From: Perca fluviatilis
Lineage: Eukaryota > Chordata > Actinopteri > Perciformes > Percidae
NCBI RefSeq assembly: GCF_010015445.1
Contig: NC_053118.1
Coordinates: forward strand, 5,783,781-5,847,780
Direction of reading: 5' to 3'
DNA: 64,000 nucleotides
Notes under the pieces: model-generated
Databases searched by the model: none
The model's input: the letters and a program-made list of their open reading frames with translations, nothing else
What the model was told of the DNA's origin: nothing
Made by a program: the position numbers and the translations under genes
Shown: piece after piece, positions 57,805 through 64,000 of the stretch
Numbering within the stretch: the first letter of the stretch is position 1
Layout: every line of letters starts with the position of its first letter

Positions 57805-58714
57805 TAGGGCTGCACGATTATGGCCAAAATGATAATCATGATTATTTTGATCAATATATTGATCACGATTAATTATCACGATTATTTGTTGATTTTAACC
57901 AAAACAAATTTTATTGTCAGTGGCTAATTATAACTGCTTTCACATCAATAATGTGTTACATTCCTCCTTTATTGAAGAATACTATGAAGGAGCCATTTCA
58001 GCTGTTTCACACGTGAGTTTGCCGTGAAAAGATAAACGCAATTTTCTACGCGGATTATAGTGCCACTTAAATGTCTGATGCTCCAAAACAGATGTTAGAG
58101 GTAACAGAAACACCGCTGCATGTCACACTAGTAAACACTAATATCTCGGAAGCATCGTTACATTTATATTACACGTTTGCACACAAAGGGCACGACCATT
58201 GTGGCAGAAAATGCTGCTTACAGGCGTCACTAACGTTACACTAAATCCTGCAGTAGCCACCACGAGGCACCTGCAGTAGCAACAGAATAGCCTAGCTCCT
58301 ACCAACCAGTTTACATTCACTTGAGCCTCACACGGGGATGAAACACAAAAGAATACTGAGAAATAAAAACGCAAGAAACACAGCAGCTAACGTTAGCCTA
58401 CCATTAGCTACAGTAGTAACTGGATTAAACATGGCTAAAATGCTGACAGCTAAACGGTGTAGTGTGACTATTTCACTGTAGAGGATTCCAACAGCAGGAC
58501 GTACAACAGTCTGCCGCTAAATCTATGAGCAGAACGGAATCTCCTATAACACAAATAGGCAAAATCATCTTAGCAAATTTGCCCCATTGGACAGATATCT
58601 GGTGATTTAGGAGGCCATTTGAGTATTATTGGATGTGCATTTGTGTGTGTGCGCGTGTACGTGGGAAGCCAAAATCGTGATCGTGATTAAAATTTGATTA
58701 ATTGTGCAGCCCTA
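57805..58714. mobile_element. 910-bp hAT element with captured gene sequence
   Basis: Ends TAGGGCTGCACGATTA and (complement of right) TAGGGCTGCACAATTA, flanked by exact 8-bp ACAGAAAC copies (57797-57804, 58715-58722), the hAT signature. The interior holds two blocks also present in the neighbouring zinc-finger gene: 58143-58378 matches 60107-60341 with two visible mismatches, and 58529-58665 matches 59279-59432 more loosely. No transposase. Confidence 0.85.
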
Positions 58715-58756
58715 ACAGAAACACACAATTATCATTCTAAACATGTATAAAATGGA

Positions 58757-60145
58757 TCATTTTAGGTAATTTTCAAAATCCACCAGGTCTCTTATGAATG
58801 CAGCCACAACAGGGTTGAGGTTGGCATTCTTTCGTTGCACAGTCTTTCCTGTCCGTCGGCTGATCTGTGTTCTGGATTGGCATTTCGAGCCTTCGGGATT
58901 GATCCTGACGATGAATCTGCAAGCATGAGGGGGGGGGGGGGCAAAAGACTCTCAAACCAGTGCTGACCACTTATTTTCTGCTTTGGGCCAAGTATTGACA
59001 TGATATGAGAGTACAATATCTCTAATATCTTTAATTTCAGCCAAAACATAAAAGCACAACCTGGAGTTATCCTAGAATGATCCTGTTACGAATAATTAAG
59101 TTCATAATGGACAAACCTCTGAATGAACTCAAGAGTATTCTCTGCTTCCGTCTGATACTGGATGTTGAATGAGTAGAAGCAGCTGAATAGGAACGCCAAA
59201 GCAGAATAAAAGTCTGGCAGCTCCTGGGGTCCGATGATTACCTTGCCATCGACGGTGAGCATCCAACCATTGGCCTCAAGAACGGAATCCCCTATAACAC
59301 AAATAGGCAACATAATTTTAGCTAATTTGTCCCATTGGACAGATATCTGGTGACATAGGAGGCCATTTGAGTAATATTTTATGTGCATTTGTGTGTGTGT
59401 GTGTGATTGTGTGTGTGCGTGCGCGCGTGTACGCCTTACCATGAGCAATCAGCCTCGGGGTGCTAGGAGCAGAGAGACTGCCGTTTATGTCTGCTGCAGT
59501 TGCGGTCACCTAAGAGAAAAAAACAAACAACAAAAAAGAGCAAATTTCTATACAAAGATGACATAATTGTGTCATTTTTTACAGTAGCCTATTTTCTATG
59601 GGATCCTCTTTTTTAAACACACAGGCATAAAAACACATGAATTATATCTTTAAAAAAAAAAGCAAATGCAAAATGTGTATAATTGTCCTCGCAGTTGCCC
59701 CTAGTCATCTGTGAGGCATCATTACCAGGAAGGCCTACTTCAACACGGTTTTCTAAACACTGGGGGTGTTTTCTAGTGACATGTGATGTGTAAGATTATC
59801 TAATGCTTCTCACAGTTCTCAAAAGGGACATCTGACCAACTTCCCATCTCTGATGTGCCACTTTAAATGGTTGTACAAGCAGGGTAAATTGTCAAATGTT
59901 TGCCTACATCCCTCCACCTGACAAATTACCTCGCTTGATGGACCAGCCCTAGCGGACAATGAATGCTTAGATGGCGGGGAATGTTTCCGACGCATGTGTG
60001 ATTTCAAGGTTTGGAGTGTGGGAAAAGTACAAGGACATGTCTGCAAACCACAACCAAACCTGAAATTTGAGAGATTACCATGTGTTTTTACATGCTGATA
60101 AAATCTCGGAAGCGTCGTTACATTTATATTACACGTTTGCACACA
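58757..60145 (-). pseudogene. Spliced zinc-finger gene (teleost multicopy family), decayed
   Basis: Minus-strand gene. The first exon (about 60145-59700) gives LPRFYQHVKTHGNLSNFRFG, a finger CPCTFPTLQTLKSHMRRKH and a second CRQTFDNLPCLYNHLKWH, then CPFENCEK before a frameshift near 59790. Exon 59509-59440 gives VTATAADINGSLSAPSTPRL. Exon 59291-59117 gives NGWMLTVDGKVIIGPQELPD, FYSALAFLFSCFYSFNIQYQ and TLEFIQR. Exon 58916-58757 gives FIVRINPEGSKCQSRTQISR and NLNPVVAAFIRDLVDFEN. The splice borders join in frame (HG-DS, QR-FIV). C2H2 fingers suggest nucleic-acid binding, but the function is unknown to me. This pattern resembles repeated uncharacterised fish proteins. Confidence 0.65.
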
Positions 60146-60345
60146 AAGGGCACGACCATTGTGGCAGAAAATGCTGCTTACAGGCGTCACTAACATTACA
60201 CTAAATCCTGCAGTAGCCACCACGAGGCACCTGCAGTAGCAACAGAATAGCCTAGCTCCTACCAACCAGTTTACATTCACTTGAGCCTCACACGGGGATG
60301 AAACACAAAAGAATACTGAGAAATAAAAACGCAAGAAACTATACC

Positions 60346-60960
60346 AATATTACCGTATAGAAAACAAAAGCCAAGTAGTTAAATTGGACGTGGACGGTTC
60401 CACCTTCTAGCTAATGTTACTGCTAGCTGCTAGTTGTTAAGCTAGCTATCGCTAGCTAACTTCTCAAAGGATATCGGCTGAGCAACTTTATAACTGTTAC
60501 CAAGGGTTGACATGACCAAATGCAATTACATAGTTTAGTAATATTATGCAACTAGTATACCTAATGTTACACTGTATAAAAGTGACAATATTTAAAACAA
60601 GCTAGCTAGCTACCGCTAGCGATACGCTAGCTAACTACCGCTAAGCTAACTATAGGTATACTAGCTAGATAGCTGAGTTGGCTAACGTTAAAGCACAAAA
60701 TTCAGTTCATAATCTGAGCATATGTTCACATTTCAAACAAGCGTCCACAAATGGCTCACCTTATGGTTGCTCTGCGGGTCCAACATGAATTGAACACAGA
60801 CTGATACAGACTACTGATGTTTTATCTCCTTCGACTAAACACCGCCTTTCTCTCTCGTCCGTCTTCTTCATTCGTTTTGTCTTTTCCCTCGTCGACGTTA
60901 TCTCAACCGTTCACGCAGTGCACGTACCCTTTTTTTAAAAAAACACCTCATTACTATTGG
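60346..60960. other. Upstream region of the zinc-finger gene
   Basis: No coding sequence. Repeated GCTAGC/ACGTTAGC words at 60415-60680. It may hold the promoter of the minus-strand gene; no defined element is visible. Confidence 0.35.
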
Positions 60961-61147
60961 CCATTTCCCCCGCGCAAATGTATTACTGTAAATTGATAAA
61001 CAGTACATAACTACTGTAAAAAATAGCCGTATTTTTCCCATAATGCTTGGCGGTTAGCAGTAATGTACTGCATTTAATCATTACAGTATATTAATGCCCT
61101 TATGGCAGCATAATACTGTTAAAATTACGAAAAACCGTTACAGTGTA

Positions 61148-61863
61148 CAGCTTTGCTGTGCGTCTGAAGGTGAAGGTCTGAAGAGAGAACAAAGTTCCAT
61201 GGAGGTGTTTCTTGGGAACTTTGACCTCAGGCAGCATTGCATCAAACTGCACCTGATGATGAACAGGAAAGAGCTCCAGCTCGTCATGAACTACGCTTTC
61301 AGCATTCACTCTGGCCCCCGTGGATTGTCTTGTGTGCTCATGTTCAACTGGACAAGCACCTGGAGAGTGTGTACCAGCAAATAAGAAAGGAGCATCACAA
61401 GGGAATTATAAAACTTGCCAAGCAACGGGCAGCGTTGATGGCCCTCAGGAGGTCCAAGTCGTACCCTACAATGGTCAGTAGACTCAACCTTGACCAGCTG
61501 ATCTGCAGCAGTGGGGACGAGGAGGAGCAAAAGCCGGAGGGAGCGATTCAGAAACCAATCTTGTCTCATCCTGGGCAGTGTAGGCAGTGTGGTCACCTGA
61601 AACCAAAGGTCCACCACCTCCAGTCACTATTTCAGTCTCCCGATATTATAATAGATGAGGGTAAGTCATCTGGCTGTGTATTTTTGTCAGGGGTGTTGCC
61701 TACACCAGCTGGTAAGGAGACACTAGAGAACTGGCTGGAGCAGGCACAGCTAATCGACGAATTTGATTGCCCTGGTAAAGAGAAAAGAAAAAGAATTGTT
61801 GAAAGTTTAAAGGGGCCTCGTCTTGAAATAATCCATCCATGTGCTTGTTCAAAAGAAAAATAG
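61148..61863 (+). pseudogene. PNMA/Gag-like fragment
   Basis: Open from before 61237 to the stop at 61861-61863. The C-terminal part, PTPAGKETLENWLEQAQLID and KEKRKRIVESLKGPRLEII, matches the start of the Gag-like domain of PNMA (paraneoplastic Ma antigen) proteins and related Ty3-type fish Gag. The middle (QIRKEHHKGIIKLAKQRAAL, SSGDEEEQKPEG) is charged and unassigned. The reading breaks off at a MITE family A copy, so at most the first part of the domain remains. It could be a relic of a Ty3-type retrotransposon or of a PNMA-like gene copy. Confidence 0.5.
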
Positions 61864-61865
61864 AG

Positions 61866-62160
61866 ACATAATCACAATCGTCTTGGGCGGTGCTAAGCGC
61901 CAGAGACTGCAGTGCCTCTGTAGTTTTAGTTGTGCAACAGAAAACTCAGATTGGACAGATAGTCCAGCTAGCTGTCTGGATTTACCTTGCACAGATCTGA
62001 GGAGCAGTTAACCATAATCCTCATAAATCTACCAGAGTTTAGAATGACAACACAAAGAAAGCAGAAGGTGACGGACATCCGGCCGAAAATTTAGACTTTC
62101 GGTGGAATTTCCGGCTCACCTGAACACTCTCGGAAATGAAACATCCATAGGGATCCTAAA
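61866..62160. mobile_element. MITE family A, copy 6 (reverse orientation)
   Basis: AATCACAATCGTCTTGGGCG, CAACAGAAAACTCAGATTGG, TAGCTGTCTGGATTTACCTT and CAACACAAAGAAAGCAGAAG appear in the opposite direction to copies 3 and 4. The first part of the consensus is missing at the junction with the PNMA-like frame. Confidence 0.75.
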
Positions 62161-63559
62161 TATATAGGGATGCATTTTTACCTCACAAAACATTAAACCC
62201 TATAAACAGCTGTTTATTTTAAAATCATCCTAATTTCAATTAAAAGTAGGAAGTAGGAAACAATAATGGCTGGACATCATGTACAGGTCATTATAATATT
62301 GTACTTTTTCCTCCAGTACATTAATCTGACATCTTTAGTAAGATTAGGTAAGATTTTTAGCACATAAAACACATGTCGTTTATAAAATACAATATTTTAT
62401 TAGGGACCGTTCGGTATTTATGCAATGGACCACCGGAGGAAAATAGGGGAGGGTCATGTGTTGTTATTCTTTGTTGATGGGAGGTCCATCCAATTTTTTT
62501 TAGTCTACGGGGGAGGGTCTCCCAACTTTTGTATTCATGAGAAGAGCAAAATTTCAAAGTGGCTTGTTTGGTGCATATTTATCCATGTAGCTCCATGTAG
62601 CTCTCTCAGTCTCGGCCCCTATCGCTAGCAGATGGGTACCTCCCTATTTAGTCAGCCAGACCTGTAGCTTAGAGACCGTGGGATTTACCAAACTGAATAA
62701 ATCCCGCTCGCACATAACACAAAACTGCTTTGCTAGCTCAATCGTGGTGTAACTGTTGTAAGCTGAAAAAATTATTTTATTCATTAGCATGATTGCCGTA
62801 CTGCTTAGTTCAAAAACATCCAAAACACCATACAAAAACATAGCTGACCAGACGCAAGCTTTTATTTTGAAAAGCCAAAACTCTCGCTATCGATAGCACC
62901 AGCCGGCAGCCGGGAAGGCATGAGACAGGAGGTATATCCTTTCTATCCCGGTGATTATTTGTGAAATTGTGCAAACGACAGCCTTTTCAAGGGATTTGAG
63001 AAGGAAGGAGTGGTAGCATGCAAGCTCCCAAATTGACGCTCGTCTGAGAAATGGAGTTTTGGATAATGTTCAGCTTTGGCAGCTTTACCTATGCTAAAAT
63101 ATACAATGACTGAGGAAGCCTAGTGACGAGTCCATAGAAACCAGTGTTGAATTACCCAGTGTGTTTTGCTGAATGGTCTCAATGTTTTATTGTTTTATTT
63201 CATGTGAATACTAGTCTACTAGAGGAGTAACTTAGTATTTGAAGTAATGCAGTAATGCAGCAAGTGTGCATTTAGTTTCCATGCTTATTGTGTTTCCACA
63301 ACAATGTTAGTGAGTAAATCTACTGAAATGGCCACCACACCATAACAGAGGAGTGTGATGCGTCAAATGAGAATGCAGCCGTTTAGCCACCTATGTCATG
63401 GCTGTTAAAAAAACAATGGAAATCTGTAAAGCTTTGCCAAGCGCAAATAAAAAAAAAAATTTGGCGGCATTTTAGCCTTTATTTGTAATATGACAGCTGA
63501 ATATATGAAGCAGAGAGAGGGGTGGAATGACTTGCAGCAAAGGGCCAAAGGGAAGAAGT
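62161..63559. other. No gene recognised
   Basis: AT-rich with no assignable repeat. The frames near 62425-62628 and 62644-62841 are short and unlike known domains. Confidence 0.35.
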
Positions 63560-63690
63560 TAAGGGGAAAATACTTTCACCCAGGAAACGGGTACTGGAAG
63601 TACAATTTAGGGTACTAGTGTTTTAATCCAAACCACAAACTACTCTTAATCAGTCGTTTTAGTGGCTAAACTTAAATATAACGTGACCGG
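63560..63690. repeat. Repeat family B copy 4
   Basis: CTTTCACCCAGGAAACGGGT and TTTTAATCCAAACCAC in the same order as at 20590-20645. Confidence 0.5.
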
Positions 63691-63754
63691 TTGCCGTAAT
63701 TTCTTAAGATATCATAGAATTGTTGTGCATACGTTTTTTTTATCAATATCATAC

Positions 63755-63835
63755 AAACCCTAGTCTATATCCACAATGTTCCACTTCCGGGATTGTTCCG
63801 GGGCCGCTGGAAATTCCGCCAGATGTCACACTTTC
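63755..63835. mobile_element. MITE family A, copy 7 (terminal fragment)
   Basis: GTCTATATCCACAATGTTCC, ACTTCCGGGATTGTTCCGG and GGAAATTCCGCC equal the terminal part of the family. Confidence 0.65.
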
Positions 63836-63853
63836 TTTGTGTCGTAATTTTAA

Positions 63854-64000
63854 AGCAACACTATGTAACTTTTAGCTGCAGCTGTAGTTCCAATGAGACA
63901 ACCTATAGGGGGACCGAAGCGGCAGGTAGCGCAAGCTGTAGTTCCAATGAGACAAACTGTAGGGGGACCGAAGCGGGAAAAGTTACATAGTGTTGCTTTA
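63854..64000. mobile_element. TTAA MITE, cut by the window end
   Basis: TTAA at 63850-63853 and inverted ends AGCAACACTATGTAACTTTT / AAAAGTTACATAGTGTTGCT, exact over at least 20 bp. Between them GCTGTAGTTCCAATGAGACA...GGGGGACCGAAGCGG occurs twice in tandem (about 43-bp unit). The right TTAA would be completed by the next base outside the window. Confidence 0.85.

Larger units (their letters stand above)
56870..61147. mobile_element. Possible 4.3-kb CACTG-ended element carrying a zinc-finger gene
   Basis: Left end CACTGTAAAAAGAC, right end CGTTACAGTG (complement CACTGTAACG), with TA beside both. Only about 8-10 bp of the very ends match, but both sides have dense subterminal TTACTGTA/TTTACAGTA words, as in CACTA/EnSpm elements. 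Inside, on minus, is a spliced gene with C2H2 fingers, and a hAT element has inserted. No transposase is evident. The boundaries rest on weak end similarity, so treat the unit as a hypothesis. Confidence 0.5.

Noticed and set aside
58138..58374. Separate gene at 58.1-58.4 kb
   Set aside because: It is the near-identical copy of the zinc-finger gene's first-exon region carried by the hAT element, without the fingers.
1..64000. CRISPR array, bacterial operon or phage despite the YqaJ domain
   Set aside because: Introns, microsatellites and vertebrate LINEs surround it; no evenly spaced repeats with unique spacers occur.

Overview
The window reads as intergenic or intronic DNA from a ray-finned (teleost) fish. 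The evidence is the kind and density of interspersed repeats: L2/CR1-type LINEs with the usual teleost 3-prime tails, hAT, piggyBac, CACTG-ended and ISL2EU-like DNA transposons, many small inverted-repeat elements (MITEs), CA, CT and GGAT microsatellites, and GCTA/ACGTTAGC-rich spacers. Introns inside the transposon genes have GT..AG borders. I recognise no single-copy host gene, tRNA, rRNA or CRISPR array. Nearly every believable reading frame belongs to a mobile element.

Layout. 1-1300: minus-strand LINE fragment. 3190-9463: plus-strand LINE of the 'craniofacial development protein 2-like' endonuclease type, split by a BED/hAT transposon (about 6008-8806). 9630-14470: nested MITEs, two high-copy teleost repeats and a long CT-rich tract. 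14857-18070: decayed piggyBac on the minus strand. 21056-25726: a 4.7-kb element with CACTG ends and a TTA target duplication, containing three further MITEs and a candidate spliced transcription unit. 28478-36960: an L2-type LINE broken by a complete two-gene ISL2EU-like transposon (28685-33411) and a 1,039-bp hAT element (34377-35415). 40313-47075: MITE, tandem repeats, LINE fragments and a third hAT gene interrupted by a probable solo LTR. 47722-56232: small DNA elements and a second probable solo LTR. 56514-61863: a CACTGTAA-ended element carrying a spliced zinc-finger gene, part of which has been copied into a hAT element just downstream, then a PNMA/Gag-like fragment. 63854-64000: a TTAA MITE cut by the window end.

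The strongest system is the ISL2EU-like transposon. It has two convergent spliced genes: a THAP plus DDE transposase whose two exons join in frame to 474 residues with all three catalytic acids, and a SWIM zinc finger plus YqaJ (lambda-exonuclease-like) nuclease whose two exons join in frame to 464 residues and keep the catalytic residues. They lie between 26-bp inverted ends (23 matches) with an AT target duplication. The nuclease gene loses its frame after the catalytic motifs. The second point of interest is the near-identical copy of zinc-finger gene sequence inside a hAT element with a perfect 8-bp target duplication.
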